From JBDSGC01 sp046594105 (GTDB taxonomy: Bacteria > Acidobacteriota > Thermoanaerobaculia > Gp7-AA8), in contig JBKJQB010000195.1 in assembly GCA_046594105.1 (NCBI GenBank), positions 8,261-72,260 of the forward strand: DNA of 64,000 bases, in the 5' to 3' direction. Position numbers and translations under genes: made by a program. Each line of letters opens with the position of its first letter. Position 1 is the first letter of the stretch. Shown here piece after piece: positions 36,718 through 44,975 of the stretch. The notes beneath the pieces are model-generated. The model was not told where the DNA came from. It made no database searches and was given only the letters and a program-made list of their open reading frames with translations.

Positions 36718-37602
36718 TTACGGAGTGGCCAGACTGGCTACCTGACCCTCGAGGCGGCTCCCGAGGTCGTTGCGGAACGTGTTCACGCGCTGCACGTAAT
36801 TGCGCGTCTCCTGGAACGGCGGGATTCCGTGGAAGCGGCGAACGTTGCCTTCCCCGGCGTTGTACGCGGCGATCACCTTCTGTTGATCGCCGTCAAAGCG
36901 GTCGGTGAGGTACCGCAAGTACTTGGCCCCCGCGGTGATGTTCTGCACCGGGTTGGTCAGGTCCTTCGCGCCCATCCAGCGTCCCGTCTTCGGAACGAGC
37001 TGCATCAAGCCGATCGCGCCGGCGTGCGAACGCGCGGTGGGAACGAACTTCGACTCCGTGTGGACGACTGCGGCGACCAGCTCGGGCGAGATGTCGTTCC
37101 TTCTGGCCTCGTTGTAGATGATCGAGCCGAAGGGGACCTCTCTCTGGAAGAAGCGTTCGCGGACGGTCTCCGAGGCGCTGGCCATCATCTGCGGAGCCTG
37201 CACGGCCTTTTCCAGCGCCGGGCTGGCAACCGTTTTGGCAACGTCGTGCACCGCACCGGTGACACCGCCGGCAACCTGCGCGGCAATCTGTCCGGCGATC
37301 CTGAGGTCGCGGGCGATCACGGTTCCGGTCTGACGGTCTTCGGTGTCCCGAGGTTGCTCGGAGACCCCGCGCTGGCGGGAGGCCTTGGGGTCGCCGACGC
37401 TCTGGAGGAGGTTGCCCACCTTCATCGGGATTCCGACGCCGCCGAGGGCGAGTGAGGCGCCGAGCGCCCAGGTCGCGTACTTTTTGCGCAGGGAGCTGGG
37501 AAGCCTTCCCTGAACTTTCTGCACTTCCTGACGAAGCTGCGACCGATCGTATCCATCAAGGAATCGTTCCTGAAACGGCCTGCTGGTTTTGATCTCGTTC
37601 AT
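36718..37602 (-). CDS. lytic transglycosylase (SLT domain), membrane anchored
   Basis: A 294-residue protein. An N-terminal cytoplasmic stretch is followed by a membrane helix (ATWALGASLALGGVGIPM, about residues 43-60), then a linker. The C-terminal SLT domain (about 155-285) has the catalytic Glu in HTESKF, then GAIGLMQLVP and YLTDRF, and AAYNAGEGNVRR, the full goose-type lysozyme-like set. It cleaves peptidoglycan to form 1,6-anhydro products. The ATG at 37602 has an AGGGGG site 5 bases upstream; an open extension further upstream is rejected. It is divergent from rlpA. Confidence 0.9.
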   Translation of the reverse strand: MNEIKTSRPFQERFLDGYDRSQLRQEVQKVQGRLPSSLRKKYATWALGASLALGGVGIPMKVGNLLQSVGDPKASRQRGVSEQPRDTEDRQTGTVIARDLRIAGQIAAQVAGGVTGAVHDVAKTVASPALEKAVQAPQMMASASETVRERFFQREVPFGSIIYNEARRNDISPELVAAVVHTESKFVPTARSHAGAIGLMQLVPKTGRWMGAKDLTNPVQNITAGAKYLRYLTDRFDGDQQKVIAAYNAGEGNVRRFHGIPPFQETRNYVQRVNTFRNDLGSRLEGQVASLATP

Positions 37603-37616
37603 GAGTACCCCCTGAG

Positions 37617-37631
37617 ACAGGTAACGCCTGT
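37617..37631. promoter_or_regulatory. ACAGG-N5-CCTGT dyad just upstream of the transglycosylase ribosome site
   Basis: An inverted repeat ACAGG (37617-37621) and CCTGT (37627-37631) lies in the divergent gap, next to the transglycosylase gene's ribosome site. It could be an operator or a small RNA hairpin. No factor is identified. Low confidence. Confidence 0.3.
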
Positions 37632-37763
37632 TATTTTGCAAACGAGGAACCAACATTCGTGTCTTCCAAGCTATTGATGGGCAATGATTTAATGCCATGT
37701 CCACAACCGCTGTAGATTGGGCACTTTGGCCCCCCGGGCGAATTGTGCTTAGATGCCCGGACG

Positions 37764-38366
37764 ATGCGTCTGACGAGGCAGCGGATGGTCGGGATGGCCT
37801 TCGCGGGGGTTGTTGTGCTCGCCTCGGATGCCCGGGCCCAGAACTACCTCTGTGAGGACCAGATCAAGCTCGACGAAGCGACCATGGCCTGCTTCCAGTT
37901 CGGTCCGGAGCAGCCCTCCGGCCTTCCTCTTCCGGAGCGGAGTTCCTACGAAATCCGGCTCTTTCGCTATGCCCAGGTCGCGTCACGGCACCGGTTGGCC
38001 GGACTGGCCAGCTTCTACTCCACTTCTCTGGACGGAACACTCACCGCGAACGGGGAAATCTATCGGAATCGCCGCGTGTCGGCCGCTCACCTGACGCTCC
38101 CGCTCGGCTGCTGGGTGGAGATCCGGTCGCGGGCCACTGGCCGGAAGATGCACGTGCGAGTCAACGACCGCGGCCCCTACGTCAACAAATTTGCCATCGA
38201 TCTCTCGCAGGCAGCGGCAAAGTATCTGGGGGTAGATTTCTCCGAGGATCGATGGGTGAGCATCCGCATCATCGCCCTGCCGGGTGAGGAGCCACTCCCT
38301 CAGGAAGTGATCGACGGGCCGCGCTTCAGCATTGGCGAAGAGGGCGAATCGCTGCTCTCACATTGA
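37764..38366 (+). CDS. rlpA: RlpA-like septal ring lytic transglycosylase
   Basis: This 200-residue protein has a signal peptide (MRLTRQRMVGMAFAGVVVL, cleavage near ARAQ) and no lipobox cysteine. The double-psi beta-barrel domain is at about residues 78-175: GLASFYSTSLDGTLTANGE, then VRVNDRGPY (key Asp) and FAIDLSQAAA. RlpA cleaves denuded glycan strands and helps daughter-cell separation. There is no SPOR domain, so this is a short form. It is transcribed divergently from the SLT gene. The start is the ATG 37764; no convincing ribosome site is close. A possible TTGGCC/TTAGAT promoter ends 10 bases before it, so the message may be leaderless. Confidence 0.9.
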   Translation: MRLTRQRMVGMAFAGVVVLASDARAQNYLCEDQIKLDEATMACFQFGPEQPSGLPLPERSSYEIRLFRYAQVASRHRLAGLASFYSTSLDGTLTANGEIYRNRRVSAAHLTLPLGCWVEIRSRATGRKMHVRVNDRGPYVNKFAIDLSQAAAKYLGVDFSEDRWVSIRIIALPGEEPLPQEVIDGPRFSIGEEGESLLSH

Positions 38367-38409
38367 ACGGTGCACCTTTCGGAACGCCGGTGCTGTTCGG
38401 CGAGATCCC

Positions 38410-38460
38410 GCCGGCAAGATGCCGGCGGACCGGCCGGCAGGGATGCCGGCGCTCCGAAAG
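38410..38460. repeat. 51-base dispersed GC-rich palindromic repeat (copy 2)
   Basis: It begins GCCGGCAAGATGCCGGCGG, includes CCGGCCGG and ends GATGCCGGCGCTCCGAAAG. It is nearly identical to 16206-16256. It lies 44 bases after rlpA and is convergent with the histidine kinase gene, so in a 3' intergenic position. Confidence 0.86.
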
Positions 38461-38504
38461 TCGGGACGGCTCCGGCGTGGTTGGCGCAGCGGTCGAGGCA
38501 CGTC

Positions 38505-39272
38505 TCAGCGAGGGATGGTGAGGCAGAAGGTGCTGCCCTGTTCCAGTGCGGTGTCGACGCTGACGGATCCACCGTACCCCTCGACGATCCGTTTCGCCAG
38601 GTAGAGGCCGTAGCCGGGGCCTCCTCCGCGCGACTTGTCGAGTTTCAGCCCCAGCTCGAAGATCTGTGCGACGTAGCGAGGATCGATGCCGATGCCGTTA
38701 TCGCGCACGCAGAATTTAAAGCCCTTCTCCACCCCGGTGCAGGTGATGACGATGGATCGTTCATTCTTCGGCCGGTCGTTGAAGAACAATGCGTTGCCGA
38801 TCAATGCTCCGATGGCTTCGCGCATTTTCTCGGGGTCCACGTCCACGGTGGGCAGGTCGGAAGCGACTTCGACCCGCACCGCGCCCTCGCCGAGGAGGGA
38901 GTTGTACTTGAGCAGCACCTCTTCCACGAGTTCTCGAAGCGGCGTGGGGCGCTTCACGCTGGGGCGCGACAGGAGTTTGACGATATGGGACATTTCGTCG
39001 AGGACCTTCTTCATCTGCCCTGCGCTCGACCGGACCCGCCGCAGAAAGTCCTGCCCCTCTTCGTCCAGACGATCGTTGTAATCGGCCAGAAGCAGCTCGC
39101 TGAATCCGTCGATGGAGAAGATCGGCGACTTGAGGTCGTGAGACAGAACGCTGAACAGCTTCGTCAGTTCCTGCGTCGACAGCGTCTCTCCGACTTCCGG
39201 CTGCGCGTTGGGTACTTCGATGGCGTCCTCCGTACTGAAAATCACTCCGCGTTGACCACGAGCTTCCTGCAT
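38505..39272 (-). CDS. soluble sensor histidine kinase without sensor domain
   Basis: A 255-residue protein. The HisKA dimerisation/phosphoacceptor block has His45 in SHDLKSP. The catalytic ATPase domain has an N-box in IGNALFF, DNGIGI (G1) and GYGLYLAKRIVEGYGG (G2). There is no membrane segment, PAS or GAF domain, so the input probably comes from a partner. The family transfers phosphate to a response regulator, which is not encoded nearby. It lies 39 bases downstream of the S51-like gene and may share its transcript; it is at the end of a flippase-sucC-sucD run. Confidence 0.92.
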   Translation of the reverse strand: MQEARGQRGVIFSTEDAIEVPNAQPEVGETLSTQELTKLFSVLSHDLKSPIFSIDGFSELLLADYNDRLDEEGQDFLRRVRSSAGQMKKVLDEMSHIVKLLSRPSVKRPTPLRELVEEVLLKYNSLLGEGAVRVEVASDLPTVDVDPEKMREAIGALIGNALFFNDRPKNERSIVITCTGVEKGFKFCVRDNGIGIDPRYVAQIFELGLKLDKSRGGGPGYGLYLAKRIVEGYGGSVSVDTALEQGSTFCLTIPR

Positions 39273-39311
39273 CTTACAGGCCCGCGTGAGCTCGTCTGGA
39301 CGGGGGAGCGG

Positions 39312-40004
39312 TCAGGTGGAGGTGGTCTCTCCCGCCTTCCTGCGAAAGGCGGCGACGTTCCCCGCGCCGAGGATGACCGTTGCGCCGTCGGCACCGATTG
39401 CCAGAGCCGAGCTGCGGGGAATGCCCAGACCCAGACGAACCTCAGGAAGCGACATCAGCCTGCGCAGCATGGTGTCCTGCTGCGGGTCGAACAGCGTCTC
39501 GATGACGGTTTCTTCGAGCCATCCCAGCGCCGGCAGGGTGCTCGCTCCGCGCGGATCGCGAGCGACGGTGCCGAAGCAGGAGGCCGCGGCGCCGATGGCG
39601 GCGATGACGGTTCCCGCAGCAGCCGCCTCGCGCATGGCCAGTTCCGCCGGGGTGTCTCGCAGCGGTTCGAGGAGCTGGCTGGCCAGCCCGCCGCCGAGAT
39701 AGATCATCCCCGCCGAACGAAGGAGCGTTGCATTCTTGCCCCGCCGCCCGTCGCGGCCGCGATAGATCGGAACGTTGATGGTGTTGACCGTGGGATCGAT
39801 GGAAGTGAAGTATTTTCCTAGATGCACGGCGTACTCTGCGGAGCCGGAAGCGGCGGGGATGAAGGCGATGGTGCGCCGGTCGGCGGGCATGCTGCGGAGC
39901 AGAAACTCGTCGATCTCACGGGTCTCGCCAAAGGAAAACTCCCCCCCGCCGATCAGCACCAGATGGTGGAAGGGCGTCGCCGGCGGAACGGTCAGATTCT
40001 GCAT
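39312..40004 (-). CDS. cyanophycinase/peptidase S51-like protein with degenerate active site
   Basis: A 230-residue protein of the S51 (cyanophycinase, peptidase E) fold: LVLIGGGEF near the start, TIAFIPAASGS, and IYLGGGLASQLLEPL. In active members the nucleophile is the Ser of a G-x-S-A-G elbow. Here the aligned stretch is IGAAASC (137-143), with Ala140 in place of Ser. The protein is probably not a serine protease, though Ser142 could serve if the loop shifted. Start ATG 40004 has a GGGGAGG site 5 bases upstream, clearly better than an ATG at 40016. It lies 31 bases after sucD and is cytoplasmic. Confidence 0.75.
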   Translation of the reverse strand: MQNLTVPPATPFHHLVLIGGGEFSFGETREIDEFLLRSMPADRRTIAFIPAASGSAEYAVHLGKYFTSIDPTVNTINVPIYRGRDGRRGKNATLLRSAGMIYLGGGLASQLLEPLRDTPAELAMREAAAAGTVIAAIGAAASCFGTVARDPRGASTLPALGWLEETVIETLFDPQQDTMLRRLMSLPEVRLGLGIPRSSALAIGADGATVILGAGNVAAFRRKAGETTST

Positions 40005-40035
40005 TGGCCTCCCCATCGCGGTGCGCGACGCTGAT

Positions 40036-40938
40036 TCAGCGCTTCCAGACTTGTTCGATCTTCGCGCCCATCTCGCTGGGCGCTTCGACCACGTGAATGC
40101 CGGCTTGCTGCAACGCCGCCATCTTTTCCGCAGCCGTGCCCTTGCCGCCGCTGATGATGGCACCGGCGTGTCCCATGCGGCGGCCGGGAGGGGCAGTCTG
40201 ACCGGCGATGAAGGCAACCACCGGCTTGTGGACGTTCTCGTTCACGTAGGCCGCAGCTTCTTCCTCGGCGCTGCCGCCGATCTCACCGATCATGATGATG
40301 GCCTGCGTCTCCGGATCGCTTTCGAACGCGGCCAGGCAGTCGATGAAGTTCGTGCCGGGAAGCGGGTCCCCGCCGATTCCCACGGCGGTGGACTGGCCGA
40401 TGCCGCGCGAGGAGAGCTGGCCGACTGCTTCGTAAGTCAGCGTTCCGGAGCGCGACACGATTCCGATGGGACCGGCCTTGTGAATGTGGCCGGGCATGAT
40501 GCCGATCTTCGCCTGGCCTGGCGTGATGATGCCGGGGCAATTCGGTCCGATCAGGCGCGAGGGCATTCCCCCGGCCATGAGGTGGCGGGCGTTGGATTTC
40601 CGCAGGAAGTCATGAGCCCGGAGCATGTCGTTGACCGGGATGCCTTCAGTGATGCAGATGATCAGCTCAATGCCGGCGTCGGCCGATTCCATGATGGCGT
40701 CGGCCGCGAACGGCGGCGGCACGAAGATCAGCGAGCAGGTGGCGCCCTCTTTCTCGCGCGCTTCCACCACGCTGTCGAAAACAGGGAAGCGCTCGTGCGT
40801 CGTTCCGCCCTTGCCGGGAGTGACTCCGCCGACGACCTGGGTGCCGTAGTCGCGGCACTGGATGGCGTGGAAGCTTCCTTCTCGCCCGGTGATCCCCTGA
40901 ACGATCACTCGGGTGTTCTTGTCTGCCCAGATGGCCAT
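40036..40938 (-). CDS. sucD: succinyl-CoA ligase alpha subunit
   Basis: This 300-residue subunit binds CoA and carries the phospho-histidine of the TCA-cycle enzyme. The CoA-binding Rossmann domain starts at VIVQGITGREGSFH, and PCPGI-like NCPGIITPG and GHAGAIISGG (active His) are present in order. The region SRSGTLTYEA is also typical. ATG 40938 is chosen because residues further upstream would not align. It starts 37 bases after sucC, as usual. Confidence 0.96.
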   Translation of the reverse strand: MAIWADKNTRVIVQGITGREGSFHAIQCRDYGTQVVGGVTPGKGGTTHERFPVFDSVVEAREKEGATCSLIFVPPPFAADAIMESADAGIELIICITEGIPVNDMLRAHDFLRKSNARHLMAGGMPSRLIGPNCPGIITPGQAKIGIMPGHIHKAGPIGIVSRSGTLTYEAVGQLSSRGIGQSTAVGIGGDPLPGTNFIDCLAAFESDPETQAIIMIGEIGGSAEEEAAAYVNENVHKPVVAFIAGQTAPPGRRMGHAGAIISGGKGTAAEKMAALQQAGIHVVEAPSEMGAKIEQVWKR

Positions 40939-40975
40939 GAATGTTCCTTTGTCGACTCGACGGTCCTGGAGCGTG

Positions 40976-42151
40976 TCAGGCGCGCGCGGTGTGTTCTCTG
41001 GCGGCGGCGACGACCTTCTGCGCGGCGTCCCACATCCCATCCGCGGTGATGAGAGGAAGTCCCGAATCAGCGAGGATCTTCTTTCCCAGCTCGACGTTGG
41101 TGCCTTCCAGGCGGACCACCACCGGCACCGGCAGCCCCACTTCGCGCGCCGCGCTGACCACGCCCTCGGCGATGCGATCGCCCCGCATGATTCCGCCGAA
41201 GATGTTGATCAGGATGGCCTTGACGTTCGGGTCGCTGAGGATGATCCGGAACGCGTTCTTCACCTGCTCGGCGCTCGCGCCACCGCCGACATCGAGGAAG
41301 TTGGCTGGTTGTCCGCCGGCCAATTTGATGATGTCCATGGTGGACATGGCCAGCCCGGCGCCGTTGACCATGCAGCCGACGTTGCCATCGAGCTTGATGT
41401 AGTTCAGGCCGAACTTCGAGGCCTCCACTTCCAGCGGATCCTCTTCGTTGAGGTCGCGCATGGCCACGATGTCCTTGTGGCGGAACAGCGCGTTGTCGTC
41501 GAAGCTCATTTTGCAATCGAGCGCGAGGACCTCGCCTTCCTTGGTCACCAGCAGCGGATTGATCTCCAGCAGCGCCGCGTCGGTCTCGATGTAGGCGCGC
41601 ATCAACTTCTGCACGAAGTCGACGCACTTTTTATAGGCGTCGCCTTCCAGTCCCAGCGCCTGGGCCACGGCCCGTGCCTGGAAGGGGAAGGCGCCGGCCA
41701 CTCCATCGATGGATTCGCGGTGGATGGCCTGAGGATCGCGCTCAGCGACTTCCTCGATCTCCATCCCACCCTGTTTCGAAGCCATGATCACCGGCATTCC
41801 GATGCGGCGGTCCAGGGTGATGCCGAGATAGAGCTCCCGATCGATGTTCAATGCTTCTTCAATCAGAACGGTCCGGACCAGCTGTCCTTCCGGGCCGGTC
41901 TGGTGCGTGATCAGGTTCATCCCGATGATTTTTTTCGCCAGCGCAGCCGCTTCGTCGGGATCCTTGGCCAGCTTGACGCCGCCACCTTTGCCGCGGCCGC
42001 CAGCATGGATCTGCGCTTTGACCACCACCCGTCCGCCGAGCTCTTTGGCCGCCTTGCGCGCATCCTCCGGGTTGTCGACCACGATGCCGCGAGGCGTGGG
42101 GACGCCGTAGCGGCGGAGGAGTTCCTTGGCCTGATATTCATGGACTTTCAT
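40976..42151 (-). CDS. sucC: succinyl-CoA ligase beta subunit
   Basis: This 391-residue ATP-grasp subunit pairs with SucD to convert succinyl-CoA and ADP (or GDP) to succinate and NTP. The start MKVHEYQAKELLRRYG, then VVKAQIHAGGRGKGGGVKL, and the C-terminal GNVGCMVNGAGLAMSTMD and IFGGIMRGD segments match the family. It begins 27 bases after the flippase gene's stop and is followed by sucD, so the three may be one transcript. Confidence 0.96.
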   Translation of the reverse strand: MKVHEYQAKELLRRYGVPTPRGIVVDNPEDARKAAKELGGRVVVKAQIHAGGRGKGGGVKLAKDPDEAAALAKKIIGMNLITHQTGPEGQLVRTVLIEEALNIDRELYLGITLDRRIGMPVIMASKQGGMEIEEVAERDPQAIHRESIDGVAGAFPFQARAVAQALGLEGDAYKKCVDFVQKLMRAYIETDAALLEINPLLVTKEGEVLALDCKMSFDDNALFRHKDIVAMRDLNEEDPLEVEASKFGLNYIKLDGNVGCMVNGAGLAMSTMDIIKLAGGQPANFLDVGGGASAEQVKNAFRIILSDPNVKAILINIFGGIMRGDRIAEGVVSAAREVGLPVPVVVRLEGTNVELGKKILADSGLPLITADGMWDAAQKVVAAAREHTARA

Positions 42152-42178
42152 GCGCGCGGGTTTGTATCACAACCAGGC

Positions 42179-43795
42179 TCACGATCCCTTTCGCTGGTCT
42201 CTGGCGTGCTCGACCGGCTCCGCATCGGGATCGACATCGCTTTCCAGCATGGAACCGAATCCGGCTGGCGCCACCGATCGAACAAACTTGCGAAGGACGC
42301 GCTTTTCGCCGGCGGTGAAGAAGTTGATCAGAAAGAGCGATGCGATCGCGCCGCAGAAGATGGAGGCGCGCGCTGCGGCCAGGGCCGGGCCGCCCTGCAG
42401 GATGTGCCCGAGCGTGAGGATCCGCTCCGCGCCGTACCCCACGCCTACGATCCCGGCCACCGTTCCGACCCGCGTCCAGTCGTAGGGAATCGGATACACC
42501 TTCTGCGCCTGCACGTACAGCGAGCCAGCCATGGCCATGTACGCGAACAGCGTGGCCAGCGCAGCGCCCATGATCCCCATCCGCGGGATCAGAACGATGT
42601 TGGAGACGATGTTCACCAGCGCGCCCAGACCGGTGATGAAGGGCAGCACCTTGTTGTGCTCCTTGATGTAGATCCCGGCGATGAAATTCGTGTACATCCC
42701 CTGAAAGATGTACGCAAACAGCACGACCGGAATGATCGACATCCCGGTCAGATACTCCGGCTTGAGCAGGCGGCGGCCGTGGTAGATCGGCGTGGAAACC
42801 AGATACGGGAGCGCGAACGAGAGTCCGAGAAATGCCGTCAGCGCGATCATCATGAAGTAGGTGAACACGCGCGAGAAGAGATGCCGGGCGCGGGTGTCGT
42901 CCGTCTTGGCCTGCCGGAGGAAGAAGGGCCGCCAGGCGTATTCGAACAGCGAGACAAACACCATCATCACGAACCCCAGCCGGTAGTTGGCCTGATAGAT
43001 CCCCAGAACGGCAAGGCCGAGGATGTTCTGGACCAGGGGCCGGTCGATGACCTGCACCATCATTGCGCTCAGGTTGGCGGGGACGTTGGTCAGTCCGAAC
43101 GGAACCAGCTTGCGCAGGACCTCGCGGTTCAGGCGCGGCCGGAAGTGCCGGGCGATGGTCGGAATCAGCATCGCCAGCGTGAAGGCGGAAGCGAACAGGT
43201 TGGCTCGGAAGATTCCGGCCACACCCCAGTGAAATCCGAGGATGAAGACGAAGTTCAGGACCAGGGTGACCAGAATGTTGAGCAGCTTCAGAGTGGCGAA
43301 GAACTTGGCCTTCCGCTCCAGCCGCAACAATGCAAACGGAATCGCTGCCAGGCTGTCGAACAGGACGATCCAGGCGCCGTAGCGCAGAATCGAAATCAGC
43401 ATCGGCAGCATGGCAGTGATGTCGGCGTGAGGATCGTGGAAGATCGGCCCGGCCAGCATCGGAGCGGCGAGAATCACCCCCAGGGAAAGGAGGCCGCCAA
43501 AGATCAGGATGGCCAGGAAGGGGGCGCTGAACAGGTCGCCCTCTTCCGTTGCGCTTCGTTTCTCCTGGTCACCCTTGGAGGCGTAGCGAAAGTAGGCCGA
43601 CTCCAGCCCCAGGGTGTAGACGATCATGAAGAAACTGAGGTAGGTGTAGAGCGACGTGGAGATGCCGTACTCCGCTGCATTGCGGAGCACGTTGACGTAG
43701 AACGGGACGAGAAGAAAATTCAGGAATCTCCCGATCACGGTGCTGGCGCCGTAGATCAAGGTGTCCTGGGAAAGGCTTTTGAGCTGTTCGCGCAT
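42179..43795 (-). CDS. Wzx-like polysaccharide flippase (MATE/MVF superfamily)
   Basis: A 538-residue protein with about 14 hydrophobic segments, starting MREQLKSLSQDTLIYGAS, a typical Wzx start. GLESAYFRYA, and QANYRLGFVM are also typical of the polysaccharide-transport family. It probably flips a lipid-linked sugar across the inner membrane. No glycosyltransferase genes are nearby; it is followed by sucC and sucD, an unusual partner. Its start codon overlaps the start codon of the divergent RNA methyltransferase gene by two bases, so its promoter must lie within that gene, or transcripts are leaderless. Confidence 0.88.
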   Translation of the reverse strand: MREQLKSLSQDTLIYGASTVIGRFLNFLLVPFYVNVLRNAAEYGISTSLYTYLSFFMIVYTLGLESAYFRYASKGDQEKRSATEEGDLFSAPFLAILIFGGLLSLGVILAAPMLAGPIFHDPHADITAMLPMLISILRYGAWIVLFDSLAAIPFALLRLERKAKFFATLKLLNILVTLVLNFVFILGFHWGVAGIFRANLFASAFTLAMLIPTIARHFRPRLNREVLRKLVPFGLTNVPANLSAMMVQVIDRPLVQNILGLAVLGIYQANYRLGFVMMVFVSLFEYAWRPFFLRQAKTDDTRARHLFSRVFTYFMMIALTAFLGLSFALPYLVSTPIYHGRRLLKPEYLTGMSIIPVVLFAYIFQGMYTNFIAGIYIKEHNKVLPFITGLGALVNIVSNIVLIPRMGIMGAALATLFAYMAMAGSLYVQAQKVYPIPYDWTRVGTVAGIVGVGYGAERILTLGHILQGGPALAAARASIFCGAIASLFLINFFTAGEKRVLRKFVRSVAPAGFGSMLESDVDPDAEPVEHARDQRKGS

Positions 43796-44975
43796 GAATA
43801 TCGGGGATCACATCACAATCGAGGCCATCGAGCTCGTGGCGGGCGGTTCGGCCCTGGCCCGGGTGGAAGGTCTGCCGGTCTTTGCCGACAGTCTCTTCCC
43901 GGGCGATGTGGCCGTTGCCCGTGTGGTGACGGTCAAGAAAGGCTTCGCCCGGGCGGAGGTGGTGAACCTGGTTCGGCCGTCACCGTTGCGGCGTGCCCGA
44001 CCTTGTCCCGTGGCTGCCGAGTGTGGCGGCTGTGACTGGACCGCCCTTCGCCTGGACGCGCAACTGGTGGCCAAACGTCGCATCCTCGAAGAATCGCTGC
44101 GCCGGGTCGGCAAGATCGATCGCGCGCAGCTCCCACCCATCACCATCCATCCTTCACCGCTGAATTACCGGATGCGTTCCAGGCTTCATCGCGATGGCCA
44201 CGCCGTCGGTTTTTATGCGATGGGCTCCAACGACGTCGTGCCGCTGTCCAGCGAGTGCGAAGTGGTGGGACTGGAGACCGCGCGACGTTTCGGACATGCC
44301 GCGGAAGAAGGACACCACACGCCGAAAGGGCGGCCAGGACCTTCGCGGGAAGTCGCCGATAGCGTGGCCGAAGAAGGGCCGGGACTGGAAGTGTGGGAGC
44401 TGGACGGAAATCTGATGGAGTCCGGCGAGCTGGAGCTCCGTGTCGAAGGATTCACCTATCACCTTTCCACCGATTCCTTCTTTCAGGTGAATCGGCACCT
44501 GCTGTCTACGATGTTGCGGCTGGTCGGCGGACTGGCTGACCTGGTAAAGGCGTGCGAGCGCGCCCTCGATCTGTACGGAGGGGTGGGATTTTTCGCCCTT
44601 CCCCTGGCGCAACGCTTCGAGCACGTCATCACGGTGGAGGGTTCGCCCTCCTCGCACCGAAACGCGTTGAGAAATGCGCCGCCGAATGTCCAGCCGGTCC
44701 ATCAGGCGGTGGAGCGCTACGTAGCCCGGATGCCGCCCGCGAATCTGATTTTCCTCGATCCGCCGCGCGCCGGTGCCCGCCCCGAAGTGATCGATGCAAT
44801 CGCCGCTTCTGGTGCCGAAGCGATTGGCTATCTCTCGTGCGATCCGGTAACCTTTTCGCGCGACGCGGGCCGGCTGACCGCTGCGGGGTGGCGCATCGCG
44901 TCGCTCGACCTGCTCGACCTCTTCCCCAACACCCATCACGTGGAGACCCTCGCTTCGCTGGAGCGTGCGCGATGA
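43794..44975 (+). CDS. RlmD/RumA-type RNA uracil-5-methyltransferase
   Basis: This 393-residue SAM-dependent enzyme has a TRAM domain at the N-terminus (MNIGDHITIEAIELVAGG), then an Fe-S cluster site: Cys71, Cys77, Cys80 and Cys155 (CPVAAECGGC and SSECEVVG). SAM binding is in LDLYGGVGFFALPLA, and the nucleophile Cys lies in YLSCDPVTFSRD. FLDPPRAG precedes it. It methylates uracil in 23S rRNA (RlmD/RlmC) or tRNA (TrmA-like); RlmD type fits the Fe-S cysteines. Length is about 40 residues short of Escherichia coli RlmD. Next gene, comEC, starts 11 bases before its stop, so they are coupled. Confidence 0.92.
   Translation: MNIGDHITIEAIELVAGGSALARVEGLPVFADSLFPGDVAVARVVTVKKGFARAEVVNLVRPSPLRRARPCPVAAECGGCDWTALRLDAQLVAKRRILEESLRRVGKIDRAQLPPITIHPSPLNYRMRSRLHRDGHAVGFYAMGSNDVVPLSSECEVVGLETARRFGHAAEEGHHTPKGRPGPSREVADSVAEEGPGLEVWELDGNLMESGELELRVEGFTYHLSTDSFFQVNRHLLSTMLRLVGGLADLVKACERALDLYGGVGFFALPLAQRFEHVITVEGSPSSHRNALRNAPPNVQPVHQAVERYVARMPPANLIFLDPPRAGARPEVIDAIAASGAEAIGYLSCDPVTFSRDAGRLTAAGWRIASLDLLDLFPNTHHVETLASLERAR

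Noticed and set aside
40913..44035. 1040-codon plus-strand open frame opposite sucD, sucC and the flippase
   Set aside because: It crosses three real genes in the opposite strand and its composition is shadow-like.
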